Shown here in pieces: positions 20,517 to 34,622 of a stretch of 64,000 bases of DNA. Source of the DNA: Hyphodiscus hymeniophilus. Taxonomy: Eukaryota; Ascomycota; Leotiomycetes; Helotiales; Hyphodiscaceae. Each line of letters begins with the position of its first letter. Position 1 is the first letter of the stretch. The position numbers and the translations under genes are program-made. Below the pieces are notes generated by a model that ran no database searches, was not told the DNA's origin, and saw nothing but the letters and a program-made list of their open reading frames with translations. The stretch covers positions 806,001 through 870,000 of the forward strand of contig VNKQ01000012.1 in NCBI GenBank assembly GCA_016508695.1, given 5' to 3'.

Positions 20517-23500
20517 GATACTTAAAAAAGTAAGTTATAAAATTTATTTAACTTTTAATTCTTTAAAGAAATACTTATTATTTAATAATATACTTTTTAA
20601 TAATTATAAATTAATATATTTAATTAACTTAAAAGACTTACTTAAGCTTAATTTCTTTATTTTTTTAATATATAATAATATAATTAAAGTTAGTTTAAAT
20701 ACTTTATTAATTATTAAAAAAAATACTTAAGTAATTAAAAATCTCTTTAATAAGCTAAAAAGAATATATATATATAATCTTACTCTTTTAAATATAATTA
20801 TAATTAATAGTTTTTATATAAATATTATTTTAAAAGCTTAAATACTTAAGATAAAAGTCTAATTCTATAAACTTAATTATTTATTAAAATATAAAAGTAT
20901 TAATTCTAACGTTATTATATTTAGTATAAAATATAAATTTAACTTAATTTTCCTTAAATATAAATTATTTATTTCTTACCTAAGTTTTCTCCTTATAATT
21001 CTAATATATATAAGATTAGTAATAATATACTTAATAATTAAATAATAACTAAAGAAGTTATTTAAACGATTAAGAGATTATTTAAAACCTTAAAGTAATT
21101 TAATTAAGCTTTAGTATTAATAAATAAAATATTCTAAATTAAAAGTCTTTAAGTTACTTATAAAAGTAGCTAGAAATATAATTATTAAAGAAATACTAAT
21201 TATATATTATAAAACTTATACTCTTATATTAACTAAGAAGTAAATCTCTTACTAAGTATTATATTTTAAATCGCTAAAACTATTTTAAAGAATTATTTAG
21301 GATTTCTTTAATTTCTTTAAAATATATAATAATATTAGTTAGATTTTATTAATTAAAGATAAGTTTAATAGAAAATATTAAGGATTTATACTTATAAAGA
21401 AACGCAGGATTATAATTATAAACTTAATCTCTTATTTTAATATATAAGTAAAATACTAATTTAAATTATTAATTTATAAGATTAAAAGTAATTAAAATAC
21501 TTTAGTAATCTCTTTTTTTAATATAATAGATTTTAAGTAATAAGCTAATAAAAAAGAAATCGATTTAAAATTAATATTAGCTTATACTTATAAGCCTATT
21601 AATATAATTAAGAAAGTTAAAAGAAATATAATCGAGAAATTAATTAAAATAAGACTTATTATTAATCTCTTAGAAAACTTTTAATTAGAGATATATAAAG
21701 TAATAATTTACTTATATACTATTCTTCCCTTTAAAGTTTATAAGTAAAACTTACTAAATAAAGTCTTATACTTATAGTTTTATAATTACTTTAAGTAATA
21801 TAATTTAGCACTTATATAATAAGTAATAATTAATCTTAGACTTAACTAAAATAAGATTTATATTTATAATACTCGAGTATATACTTTAAAGAAAAAATAA
21901 TAAAAAGGTAAAAATAAAAAAGTATTTAAAGTATTTTTTTAAGTATATATTAAATACTTAATTAAATATATCGCATTTAATATATATAAGATTTAAGTAC
22001 TTTAACTTAAAAAAATAATTATTATAAGAGATATAATCTTTAATAAAACTAAATTTTATATTCCTAATTAAAAGATATAAGAGTAATAGCCCTTAATAAG
22101 CGTAAAAGCTATTATTTCTTTAATTAAAAAATATAGAATTTAAGACGCTACTAGTAAAATTATTAAATATTTTTTTATAAATAAGATATTCTTTTTTAAA
22201 AAAAAAGTTATAATTATACTAAATAATCTTATAAATAAGAATTAAAAGAAGTAATAATAATTATTTATTTAAAAGAATACTTATAATTAGTAATTATATT
22301 AATAATAAGTTAAATAAGAATATAATTACTTAAGAACTAGCTTTATTATTAAATAAATACTCGAGTATAAATAATTAATTAATTTCTTAAGTAATTATAT
22401 ACTAATTTAAATAATTATTTAGCTTAGTATAAAGTAAATTTAACTTTAGTAATTATAAAATAACTATAAGTAATAATCTCTTAATAATAAAGAATAGCCT
22501 TTTAAGTAATATCCTAAGAATAAGAGTCTTAAATTATAAGATATACTAATCGGGTAAATTAAGATAATAAATATAAAAAAATTAATAGCTTAGATTATAA
22601 ATTATTTCTAAAGAAAATTTAAATAAAAATAAATTAAGTATATTATATATTACTTTAATATATACTTTGATTTTAAAATTAAGTTAAGAATAATATAATA
22701 AGTTTTTATTAATATTTTAAAAAAAACTTAAGTTATAAAGAATAAGTCTAAATAATATATATAATAATCTTTACTTTTATTTTAATAAATAATATTTTAA
22801 AAGAAAAAATACTTTTAGTTTTAAAAAAAGTTTACTAAAAAGATTTTCTAAAGGTACTAAAGTTATAAAATAATCTCGAGATATATAAATATAATAATTA
22901 CTTTATTTAAAATATAAGATTAGAAATTAAGAATTTAAAGTTAAAAAATTATTAGAAATAAATTAAAGTAAACTTAGTTAATTTAAAGGTTATTCCTTTA
23001 AAATAAGTCTTTACTTATAAGATAAACTTAAATAATTTTATAATTTATTATAAGTCTTAAATTATTATTTATAATAATCTCTAAAAAAAAATATAATTAT
23101 TTTTATATATATTATTACGTTTATTACTTATTTGTTTCGAGTAATTATAATTATTATAACTTACTTTAGTCTTAAAATTAAGTAATATAATATTATTAAT
23201 ACTTTTATTAATACTTTATAAAATAATAAAAGAGTATAAGTAATATATTACTTTTTTTTAAGTTTTAAGAAAGTAGGGTTTTATATAAAGATTAATTAAG
23301 TTTTATATAATTTGTAAAACTTTTTAACTTTTTAATATTAAGACTTTTCTTTAATAATTAAATCTCTTAAGTTAATTTAAAGTAAAAAAGAGTTATATTT
23401 CTTTTATAACTTTACTTAAAAAATCTTTATAATCTTTTATATAAATAATATATTAATCTTATATTATAAAAGAAATAAGTAAAGAATATATAAGTTTACT

Positions 23501-24004
23501 AAAAAACTAAAGAAGTTATATAAGCTTTAAGACTTAAGAGATATTTAATAATTTTTAAATATATATATAATTAGAAATTAAAATAATAAAATAATCTCTT
23601 TACTTTATAATACTTATATTAAAAAAATTACTTAAAAGTTTAATTTAATTAAATAAAAATATTTATTTATATTACTCTTAAGAACTAAGTTTATTAAAAA
23701 CTTAAAGATAATAATATTAAGCTTTATTAAAGTATATTAAGAAAAAGTAAAATTAAGGTTTTATATTATAATTATAATTAGAGTAAACGTTACTTTTATA
23801 ACTTTATAACTCTTTTAATTCTTAATAAACCCTAGTATATTATATATAAAAGTAATTAATTAAGTAATTAAATATCTTTAGGAAACTTATTATCTTATTA
23901 TTTAGTATAAAAGAAGCTTAAAAAGCTAGTTAATAATTATATTAGATATATTATTTATAAATAATATCAAAACTCGGCGATTATTTTATAAGTATATAAT
24001 ATTT
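20517..24004 (+). mobile_element. Truncated RIP-degraded Ty1/copia fragment
   Basis: Aligns by eye with 46,510-49,930 of the complete copy: the start corresponds to the late gag/protease region and the end to RNase H (AACTCGGCGAT in both). Truncated at the unique-DNA boundary on the left and cut by a reverse-orientation copia LTR at 24,005. It keeps about 230 bp of the RT/RNase H region (about 23,740-23,960) that is missing from the copy at 44.7 kb. Confidence 0.7.
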
Positions 24005-27000
24005 TATTATATAGATAATCGGTCTAATCTTTAAAGAAGAAAGGTTATAAGAAAAGATTACTTGAATAAGTATATATTAAATATTATTTAGTCTTAAGAA
24101 AAAAGAAAAAGAAGTAAGTCCTTTCTTAAGTATTAAATTACTCTTATAAAGCTTAGCGAAATAAGTACTTAAATAAAGCTTAAGTAATTATAAGATATAA
24201 CTAAATATTTAATAAGTATAATTAGATATTTTATAACTATAAGATTAGTTAAGCCTTAATTTTGTAATATACTCTTTAGTTATTATAAAGAAGTTTAAAG
24301 ACTTTTTATTTTATAATAATTATTATTTTATAATCTCTAATCTCTTATATTTCTCGAATAATTATAATTTAATATATTAAAATATATACTTATATTTAAA
24401 GTTAATTATAAAATATAGTATATATTTACTTATATAGCTTATAAGTAAGTTCCTTATACTTTATATATATATAGATATCGAGTTATAAATATTAGCGTTT
24501 ATTTTATTTAATTACTTAAAGTAGTAATTAATCTAATTAAAGATTTTATATTTATTAGTAACTAGTATTATAATTAATTCTAACTAATATCTTTTTTATC
24601 TCTTAGCTTTATAAATAATATAAATAACGCAAATAATATAAATAATATAAATTTTATATATTATTTAATCTTTATAGTTACTTTAATTAATCTAGTAACT
24701 TAATATACTTTTAACTATATTAGTTAGTGCGTAGTTAATTAGGCTATAAGTATAAAATCGCGATTTCGCGACCTTTTAACCTTTAATAATAATAATAAAT
24801 AATAATATTAACTTTTATTATTATTATAATAATATACTATTATAATTTTATTAATAATTCTTTTATTTTCTTATTAATTATTAATATAAATAATAATATA
24901 AGTAATAGCTCGAGTATTTAATTATTTTTATTCGAATTTAAAGTTTAATTCTTAAGTATTATTTAATTAATATTTTATATTCGATAATTAATATAATTAA
25001 CCTTTTTAATATATAAGGCTTTAATAAAGAACTTTAAGTAAAAATACTTATTAATCTTTTTACTATTAAATCTAATAATCTCTTTTAATCTCCCTTTTCT
25101 TTTATTAATAATTATAATAATAATAATAATAATAATAAAGAAAAAGAAAATAAGAAAAATAAAGTAAAAAAAAATAAAGAGAAAAAAAATAAAACTAATT
25201 TAATCTTATTTTTTATTAAGTTATATAATTGCTATTACTAGCTTTTGCGCTTATTACTTATATTAACTCTTATTTTTATTACTTATCTAGATAATAGTCT
25301 TACTTACTACTTATATAATTAAATTACTTACTTTAGTTTTTATTTTTTTATTTTAAACAATTATATTTTAAATATTTCTTCTTATTATTCTTATAGTCTT
25401 ACTTATAGTCTTAATACTTAGTAAGATTAGTCTTACTTTAGTTATTTATTTTCTTTAATAGCTAAAAAATCTAATAATTATTACTTTAAGAATTTTATTA
25501 TATTATATAGTAATTAATATTATTAATACTATATATACTTTTATATTTTAATCTCTACTATTATAATTCTAAGGTATATTTAATATTAAGTTTTAATTAA
25601 TTAATATTAATTCTTATATAGAAAATAAAGTAATTAAAGATTATTATTTAAACTATATTAAAGATTAGTAATTTTATTAATCCTATTAATTATACTCTAA
25701 GAATTAATACTTATTAATATAAGGATAATAATAATAATTAGAGTCTTACTCCTTAATATATTAGCTTTCTTCTTTTTAGTTTTACTAATTTAAAGACTAG
25801 TAAATAAAAAATACTTACTTATACCTTTATTACTTATATAAATATTATATATAGTTTAAGTAGTTAAAGTAGTAAATAATCTATTAGTAATTTAAGGAAA
25901 TATTAAGTAGTCTTTTATAATATATTTTCGTTCTCTTTTTTATCTTATATTAAAGTAACTTAGTAATAATACCTAAATAAGTATTAATTTACTAAAGTCC
26001 CTTAATTATAAAATAAATAACTTATAAAATAAAATATATAATTATTAATTATATTATCTTATTATATTATAGCTTTAAAGTATAAAAGACTTTATTTAGT
26101 TTTTTTAATTAATCTTATTAATATTTATATAGAATTCTATAATAGTCTTACTAATATCTTACTAAATATTCTATTAATCTATTTAATCTTAGCTATATTT
26201 AGCTAAAACCTTAATAAATTTTATTAATATTTAAAAGATATTTAATTATTAATTTTTAATCTTTAATTATTTTAATTAAATGCCTAATCTAATTATTAGA
26301 AATCTATCTAATATTTACTTATTAAACACTAATTAATTAATACTTTTATATAATTAATACTTTAGATTTTATACTTTTCTAAGATTTTTAATCTTTTTAC
26401 GTATATTTTATAGATTTAATAAAGCTTAGAAATACTTAAACTTATACTTAAAGAGATTCTTAGTAAGCCTATTTATTAGTATTTCGCTAGTTAATAAGTA
26501 TATTACTTTAAACGTTTTAAATTTATACTCTTAGTAAAGCTATATATTTTAAATATTTATATATCGCAACTTAGTTATAATTCTCTTATTCTCTCTTATA
26601 ATTAGTCTAATTATTTATTAATTATTATAAAAGATTATCTAAGAGTTTTCGAGTAAGAGTTTAATCTCTTTAAAAAAATGTTATAATATTATTATCTTTA
26701 TAATTATATACTTTACTTTTAAGAGCTTTACTTAAGTAGTAAACGTTAATATTATCGACTATTAAGTTATTTTTTAAGTAATAAGTCCTTTAAATAAGAA
26801 TATTATATACTTATAAAATAATTATTAAGTTTTAATATTATTTATAAATAATACGTTTAATATAATTAGTAACTAGCTTTCTAAGCTTCCTTTATACTAA
26901 ATAATAAGATAACGAGTTTCTTAAAGATATTTAATTATTTAATTAACTATTTTTATATATTATATATTAGGGTTTATTAAGAATTAAAAGAGCTAAGAGA

Positions 27001-30000
27001 TTATAAAAGTAATATTTACTCTAATTATAATTATAATATAAAAAACTAATCTTACTTTTTCTTAATATACCTTAATAAAACTTAATATTATTATCTTTAG
27101 GTTTTTAATAAGCTTAGTTTTTAAGAGTAATATAAATAAATATTTTTATTTAGTTAAATTAAATTTTTAAGTAATCTTTTTAATATAAATATTATAAAGT
27201 AAAGAAATCGTTTTATTATTTTAATTTCTAATTATATAAATACTTAAAAACTATTAAATATCTTTTAAGTTTTAAAGCTTATATAACTTTTTTAGCTTCT
27301 TAATAAAGTTATATACTTTTTACTTATTTTTTTTATAATATAAGATTAGTATATTATTTATATAAAAGATTATAAAGATTTCTCGAGTAAAGTTATAAAA
27401 AAAATATAACTCTTTTTTACTTTAAATTAACTTAAAAGTCTTAATTATTAAAAAAAAGTCTTAATACTAAAAAGTTAAATAGTCTCGCAAGTTATATAAA
27501 GCTTAATTAATCTCTATATAAAACCTTATTTCTTAAAGCTTAAAAAGAGTTAATATATTACTTATATTCTTTTATTATTTTATAAAGTATTAATAAAAGT
27601 ATTAATAATATTATATTACTTGATTTTAAGATTAAAATAAGCTATAATAATTATAACTACTCGAAACAAATAAGTAATAAATATAATATATAAAAATAAT
27701 TATATCTTTTTCTTAAAGATTATTATAAATAATAATCCGAGACTTATAATAAATTATAAAACCGTTTAAGTTTACTTTATAAGTAAAGACTTATTTTAAA
27801 GGAATAGCCTTTAAATTAACTAAGTTTACTTTAATTTATCTCTAATAGTTTTTTAGTTTTAAATTCTTAATTTTTAATTTTATATCTTAAATAAAGTAAT
27901 TATTATATTTATATATCTCGAAATCGCTTTATAACTTTAATACTTTTAAAAAATCTTTTTAATAAACTTTTTTTAAAGCTAAAAGTATTTTTCTTTTTAA
28001 AGTATTATTTATTAAAATAAAAGTAAAGATTATTATATATATTATCTAGACTTATTCTTTATAACTTAAGTCTTTTTAAAATATTAATAAGAACTTATTA
28101 TATTACTCTTAGCTTAATCTTAAGATTAAAGTATATATTAAAGTAATATATAATATACTTAGTTTATTCTTGTTTAAATTTTCTTTAAAGATAATTTATA
28201 ACTTAAGTTATTAATTTTTTTATACTTATTATTCTAATTTACTTAATTAGTATATCTTATAATTTAAGACTTTTATTATTAGAGTATTACTTAAAAGGCT
28301 ATTCTTTATTATTAAGAGATTATTACTTATAGTTATTTTATAATTACTAAACTTAAATTCGCTTTATATTAGACTAAGTAATTCTTTAAATTAATATATA
28401 ATTACTTAAGGGATTAATTATTTACTTATACTCGAGTACTTATTTAATAATAAAGCTAATCCTTAAGTAATTATATTCTTATTTAACTTACTATTAATAT
28501 AATTATTAATTATAAGTATTCTTTTAAATAAATAATTATTATTACTTTTTTTAGTTTTTATTTATAAGTTTATTAGCTTAAGTATTTATTTAAGAGTTAA
28601 AAGTCTAATTTCTTTACTTACCTTTAAGTTTTAACTTTTATTATTTTTACTTAAAAGCTTACTCTTTAAAATCTCGTATATAAGATTATTTAATATAATT
28701 ATAACTTCTTTTTTAAAAAAGAGTATCTCGTTTATAAGAAAATATTTAATAATTCTATTAGTAATATCTTAAATTTTATATTTTTTAATTAAAGAAATAA
28801 TAGTTTTTATATTTATTAAAGGTTATTATTCTTATATCTCTTAATTAAAAATATAGAATTTAATTTTATTAAAAGTTATATCTCTTATAATAATTACTCT
28901 TTTAAGTTAAAGTATTTAAATCTTATATATATTAAATATAATATATTTAACTAAGTATTTAATATATACTTAAAAAAGTATTTTAAATACTCTTTTATTT
29001 TCGCTTTTTTATTATTCTTTTTTTAAAGTATATACTCGAGTATTATAAGTATAAATTCTATTTTAATTAAGTTTAATATTAATTATTACTTATTATATAA
29101 GCGCTTAATTATATTACTTAAAGTAATTCTAAAACTATAAATATAAGACTTTATTTAGTAAGTATTACTTATAAGCTTTAAAGGGAAAAATAGTATATAA
29201 GTAAATTATTATTTTATATATCTTTAACTAAAAGTTTTCTAAGAGATTAATAATAAGTCTTATTCTAATTAATTTCTCGATTATATTTCTCTTAGTTTTC
29301 TTAATTATATTAATAGGCTTATAAGTATAAGCTAGTATTAATTTTATATTAAATTTTTTTTTTTAGTTTATTACTTAAAATTTATTATATTAAAAGGAGA
29401 GATTACTAAAGTGTCTTAATTACTCTTAATCTTATAAATTAATAGTTTAAATTAGTATTTTACTTATATATTAAAATAAGAGATTAAGTTTATAATTATA
29501 ATCTTACGTTTTTTTATAAGTATAAATCCCTAGTATTTTCTATTAAACTTATTCTTAATTAGTAAAATCTAGTTAATATTATTATATACTTTAAAGAAAT
29601 TAAAAAGATCTTGAATAATTTTCTAAAATAATCTTAATAATTTAAAGTATAATATTTAGTAAGAGATTTACTTCTTAGTTAATATAAGAGTATAAGTTTT
29701 ATAATATATAATTAGTATTTCTTTAATAATTATATTTCTAGCTACTTTTATAAGTAACTTAAGGACTTTTAGTTTAGGATATCTTACTTATTAATACTAA
29801 AGCTTAATTAAATTACTCTAGGGTTTTAAGTAATCTCTTAATTATTTAAATAACCTTTTTAGTTATTATTTAATTATAAAGTATATTATTACTAGTCTTA
29901 TATATATTAGAATTATAAAGAAAAAACTTAAGCAAAAAGTAAGTAACTTATATTTAAAGAAAACTAAGTTAAATTTATATTTTATATTAAGTATAATAAT

Positions 30001-32487
30001 ATTAGAATTAATACTCTTATATCTTAATAAATAATTAAGTCTATAAAACTAGACTCTTACCTTAAGTATTTAAGCTTTTAAAATAATATTTATATAAAAA
30101 CTATTAATTATAATTATATTTAAAAGAGTAAGATTATATATATATATTCTTTTTAGCTTATTAAAGAGATTTTTAATTACTTAAGTATTTTTTTTAATAA
30201 TTAATAAAGTATTTAAACTAACTTTAATTATATTATTATATATTAAAAAAATAAAGAAATTAAGCTTAAGTAAGTCTTTTAAGTTAATTAAATATATTAA
30301 TTTATAATTATTAAAAAGTATATTATTAAATAATAAGTATTTCTTTAAAGAATTAAAAGTTAAATAAATTTTATAACTTACTTTTTTAAGTAAATCTAAA
30401 TTAATAATTATATAATTAACTTTATTTAAATACTTACTTTATTATTTTTTTAAGATTAATATCTTATTAATATATTATTTTTACTTTTTCTTTTTAATAA
30501 GTTATTTCTAATAATTATTTTTTATTTAATTTTTAATTTTATTCTTTTTAAAATTATTAAGTTTAGTCTTAAACTTATAATCTTTTATTTTAATAATTAT
30601 TACTTTTAAGCGTTTATAAGACTCTAGTTTCTAAGTATACTTTTTATTTTTTAAGAGATATAAATAATTATATTTAAAGAGACTTAATAATTAATTTTAT
30701 CTTAAAGAACTTTTAAAAGTAATTATTATTAAATAAGATTTTATTAATTTTATATTTAGTAATTACTTATATAAGTAAGCTAAAAAGAGTTATCTTAAAA
30801 TATTAATATTAATAATTACTTCTCTTATTTCTTAAATTATAATAATTACTTTACTTATTTAATTATAAGTAAACTTTAAGAGTATTTTTTTAATTACTTT
30901 TAAGAAATTAATAACTAAGAGATAACTTAGTTCGATATTTAAAAGTTTATATATATAAGTAATAATTAATATATTCTTTTATTTTAAATACTACTTAAAG
31001 TAATTAGTTAAGCTTTTTTAACTTTTTTTTAAAACTTTTTAATAAGTTTATTAAGTTATAATTATAAAGGTTTCTTTTACTAAGGCTATATAATTCTTAA
31101 GTTTAATTAAAAGTAATTATAAGCTTATATTATTACTAAATATTAATTTAGTTTTAATTACTTATAGTACTTCCTTATTAATAAATAAATTTATTTAATT
31201 AGAGATTACTAAAAGATCTTATAATTATTTTTCTTAATCTTTTATTACAAAATTAAGGCTTAACTAATCTTATAGTTATAAAATATCTAATTACACTTAT
31301 TGAATATTTAGTTATATCTTGTAATTATTTAAGCTTTATTTGAATACTTATTTCGCTAAGTTTTATAAGAGTAATTTAATACTTAAGAAGAGACTTACTT
31401 TTTCTTTTTCTTTTTTTAGACTAAATAATACTTAATATATATTTACTCGAGTAGTCTTTTCTTATAACCTTTCTTCCTTAAAGATTAGACCGATTATTTA
31501 TATAATATCTTTATACTCTTATATAACTAACTTAGAGTAAGCTAAGTATTAACCCCAAATATTATTATATATTATAATAATAATAATTAGTTTAAAAAGA
31601 ATAACTAATTCTAGTTTAGGATTTATTTCTTTTAAAGTAAAGAGTATTCTTTAAAAGGTTACTAAAGTTATATTATATATTTAATTTATAACTCTAATAT
31701 AATCCTATTCCGCTTTTGCCTCTTTTATAAGATTAAACTTAATTTATTTAATTTACTAGACTATATTTAGCTTTATAATTATTTACTCTAATCCTATTAC
31801 TTTCAAAGGGAATATAAAGTATACTAAAGTACTTGGAACTATTAGATTTATATATTTTAAAATACTAAGTAATTTTATATTATAATAAAAGAAAGAATAC
31901 TATTTTAATTACTCTAATCGGGTCTTTAATTAAATATCGACTAAAATCGCTATATTATATAAAGTAAATATACTATAAATAGTTAATACTTTACTTAAAG
32001 GCTTTTAAGTAATTATATATAAAATAAATTAAATAATTAGTTATTATTTTAATTAGAAAAAACCTTAATATAAGGATTTTTTTTTTAAAGAGTTAGTAAG
32101 AGTTAGCTCGTTTATTTTAATATGCGAAGCTATATACTTAAATATACTCGTATAATAGCGTATTATAATATACTTTTTAAAATAAATAATTCCTAAGTAT
32201 TACGCAAACTAAGCTTATAATTATTATATAAATAATTAGTCTAATCTTTAAGGAAAAAAGGGTTATAAGAAAAGACTACTTAAATAAGCGTATATTAAAT
32301 ATTATTTAATCTAAAGAAAAAAGAAAAAGAAGTAAATCTCTTTTTAAGTATTAAATTACTCTTATAAAGCTTAGTAAAATAAGTACTCAAATAGAGCTTA
32401 AGTATTTACAAGATATAACTAAATATTTAATAAGTATAATTAGATATTTTATAACTATAAGATTAGTTAAGCCTTAATTTTGTGACA
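24005..32487 (-). mobile_element. Complete but dead Ty1/copia LTR retrotransposon, copy 1
   Basis: Reverse-oriented element bounded by LTRs at 24,005-24,269 (3' LTR) and 32,222-32,487 (5' LTR), each about 265 bp. Forward LTR ends read TGTTACAAAATTAAGG and ...TACGCGACA before mutation. About 8.2 kb once the 265-bp solo LTR inserted at 31,243 is removed. The gag-integrase-RT-RNase H order runs right to left. Every frame is riddled with stops. The flanking five bases do not match clearly, so a rearrangement at one end is possible. Confidence 0.75.
31243..31507 (+). mobile_element. Solo copia LTR inside copy 1
   Basis: A 265-bp LTR in the orientation opposite to its host element, flanked by perfect 5-bp duplications TCTTT (31,238-31,242 and 31,508-31,512). 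The same site is uninterrupted in copy 3 (around 62,915). It is what remains after a copia insertion recombined between its LTRs. Confidence 0.8.
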
Positions 32488-32965
32488 AATATAAATTATT
32501 ATATTTACTTAGGGTCAAGCTATAAAAACTTACCTACTAGCTAAAACAACTTAGTTAATCCTACTTATAAGTGTATATCTAGGAAGCTTTCCCTCCTATA
32601 TTAATTTATATATATATAAGAATATACAATATATATAATTATATTAACTTATTATAATCCGGATTTAACTTATACTCCTTATCCTATATATAACCCTTAA
32701 ATAGTTTTATTATTTTAACCTTAATTTTAACTTCCTATATTACCTCTTCTTATAATATTACTTATAATTATTATTACGTCTTAAAAGTAATTATCTTTAT
32801 ATATAAGAGAGATTCCCCTTATATAACCCCTTTCCCTTTTAATATTAGGCTTATATTAATTAATATATTCTTTTATTATCCGCGCTATTATTAGCAAAAT
32901 AAACTCTATTAATTTAAGCTTAAATAAATAATAAAGACAAGTAATTAATACCCTAAGTTACTTAA

Positions 32966-33382
32966 GAGATAAGCTATTTTAACTCTAATGCCGGCTATTT
33001 CAACTCTTAGGGGGTATACCCACTATATACCTAGAAAGGTATATGCCTAGAGATACTTTCTCTACTAAAACATAGCGGGTTAGAGTTAGTAGTTAGGCCT
33101 AGAGATACTTTCTCTACTAAAACACAACGGGTTAGGGTTAGTGGTTAGGGTTAGTGGTTAGGGTTAGTTTCGGGGGGGTTAGAGGGCGGTAAGAGCCCCC
33201 TATATAGGGATATCTTTTTTATTTATATTATTTCTTATAATTATATTTAGTTATATTTTAAGTAAAATATTAAAGGTACTTAGTTATAGTAGTTTTAATA
33301 TTCCCGTATAGGCGCAAACTTACTATGCGTACCATAGTGTATATAACTAGTAGGGACTAGTAGAGTTGAAATAGCTTATCCC
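32966..33382 (+). mobile_element. hAT-like miniature element, family A copy 1
   Basis: 417 bp with inverted ends GGGATAAGCTATTTCAAC (first bases mutated to GAG here) and an 8-bp target duplication TTACTTAA at 32,958-32,965 and 33,383-33,390. Eight-base duplications are typical of hAT transposons. Internally it has a tract of TTAGGGTTAGTGG units and a GGGGGGGTTAGAGGGCGGTAA stretch. It keeps CpA dinucleotides, so it was largely spared by RIP, as expected for a repeat near or below 400 bp. No transposase. Confidence 0.8.
33127..33170 (+). repeat. Telomere-like TTAGGG/TTAGTGG tract
   Basis: Consecutive GGGTTA and GTGGTTA units inside the family A element. It resembles the ascomycete telomere repeat but is part of the transposon, since equivalents occur in other copies (33,875-33,895, 35,655-35,690, 63,930-63,950). 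Confidence 0.75.
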
Positions 33383-33633
33383 TTACTTAAGGATCATAGG
33401 AGTTAAAGAAGAAAGTAATTTAAAGGCTAAAAGTAATTATCAAGTATTTAATTTAGTAATACGTAATACTCTTCTTAATATACTATAGAGTCTACCTCCT
33501 TTCCCATATATATATATAGGGTTAAGAATAGGTCTTAGAACCTTTAATATAAAGAGGGGATTAAGACTATTAGATATAGGCCTATTATAATACTACCTAG
33601 TGACGATAAATATTAGTTAGGGAGATATAATTA

Positions 33634-34005
33634 GGGATGAGCTATTTCAACTCTAATGCCGGCTATTTTAACTCTACTAGTCCCTACTAGTTATATACAC
33701 CGTGGTACGTATAGTAAGTTTGCGCCCGTGCGGGAACATTAAAACTACTATAACTAGGTACCTTTAATATTCTACTTAAAATATAACCAAATATAATTAT
33801 AAGAAATAATATAAATAAAAAAGATATCCCTATACAGGGGGCTCTTACCGCCCCCTAACCCCCCGAAACTAACCCTAACCACTAACCCTAACCCGCTATA
33901 TTTTAGTAGAGAAAGTATCTCTAGGCACGTACCTTTCTAGGTATATAGTGGGTATACCCCCTAAGAGTTGAAATAGCCGGCATTAGAGTTGAAATAGCTT
34001 ATCCC
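33634..34005 (-). mobile_element. hAT-like miniature element, family A copy 2
   Basis: 372 bp, reverse to copy 1, with ends GGGATGAGCTATTTCAAC and its complement and a perfect 8-bp duplication TATAATTA (33,626-33,633 and 34,006-34,013). Each end has two tandem GCTATTTCAACTCT motifs separated by AATGCCG, a subterminal repeat structure. Little RIP damage. Confidence 0.85.
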
Positions 34006-34192
34006 TATAATTAAGAGGGGGGGGCACTATAGGTATTTAGTAATTCTATTTTGAAGGCTGGGGCAAAGTTAAGAATAATAAGAATACTATACTACTTGGT
34101 AAGGTATAGTTTAGCCTTGCTTGCATATACAAACTAGTATAGTTAAGCGAGAATATTAAGTGTACCCCCGAAAAGTTGTTATAGCCTGTCCC

Positions 34193-34622
34193 TTTAGATA
34201 ATATATAGTTAACCCTTATATTTACTATGCCCAGCCCTGGTTAAACACTCAGTAGTGGGCCCCTAAGTAGGCTTAGTAATCAAATCGGGTTCGAACTAAC
34301 CCTAAGTCGAGTTCAAACCGGATTCAAATGTTTCTCAAACCGGTTTCAATCTAGGTTTAACTTGAACTCAAATCAGTGATAAATCCGTTCAGCCTAGAAC
34401 TCAAACCCGACTTAAGCCTAATAAGGCTAGGGTCAAACTTAAACTTTTATTTTTATTTTTTTTACTTGAGTCCTTTTCCCTGTTATTAGTGATAATTAAG
34501 CGAGTTATTAGGCCCAATAATATTATCGGCCTAAATCACGTGATTTTACCAATTTTCAATTTTTAGCGTGGATATTAAGCGAGCTAGAGCTTAAGCGAAT
34601 CTTATAAACTCTAAATTAAAAT
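34193..34622. mobile_element. Family C repeat copy (GCC/GAGTT-rich)
   Basis: Begins near CAGCCCTGGTTAAACACTCAG and GTGGGCCCCTAAGTA, and carries many short ..GAACTCAAAC.. / ..CGGTTTCAA.. units and an ATCACGTGAT palindrome. The reverse complement of its right part reappears at about 53,080-53,200, and its left end at 53,525 and 54,297, so it is a repeat family. Exact ends here are uncertain because it lies between two family B copies. Confidence 0.5.

Larger units (their letters stand above)
32512..34192 (-). mobile_element. Small DNA element family B, copy 1 (interrupted)
   Basis: Its left end GGGTCAAGCTATAAAAACTT and right end AAGTTGTTATAGCCTGTCCC are mutated versions of the inverted ends of copy 2. 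Internal sequence matches copy 2 in reverse orientation. Two family A miniature elements (32,966-33,382 and 33,634-34,005) sit inside it. The flanking octamers TTTACTTA and TTTAGATA agree at only 6 of 8 positions. Confidence 0.55.

Noticed and set aside
25110..25145. CRISPR-like or regulatory array of AAT units
   Set aside because: Simple trinucleotide microsatellite inside the copia 3' segment, without spacers.
33127..33170. True telomere or chromosome end
   Set aside because: The tract is short, interrupted, lies inside an element with its own target duplication and occurs in both orientations.
32504..34200. 8-bp target duplication for family B copy 1
   Set aside because: TTTACTTA and TTTAGATA differ at two positions, and neither change is of the RIP type.
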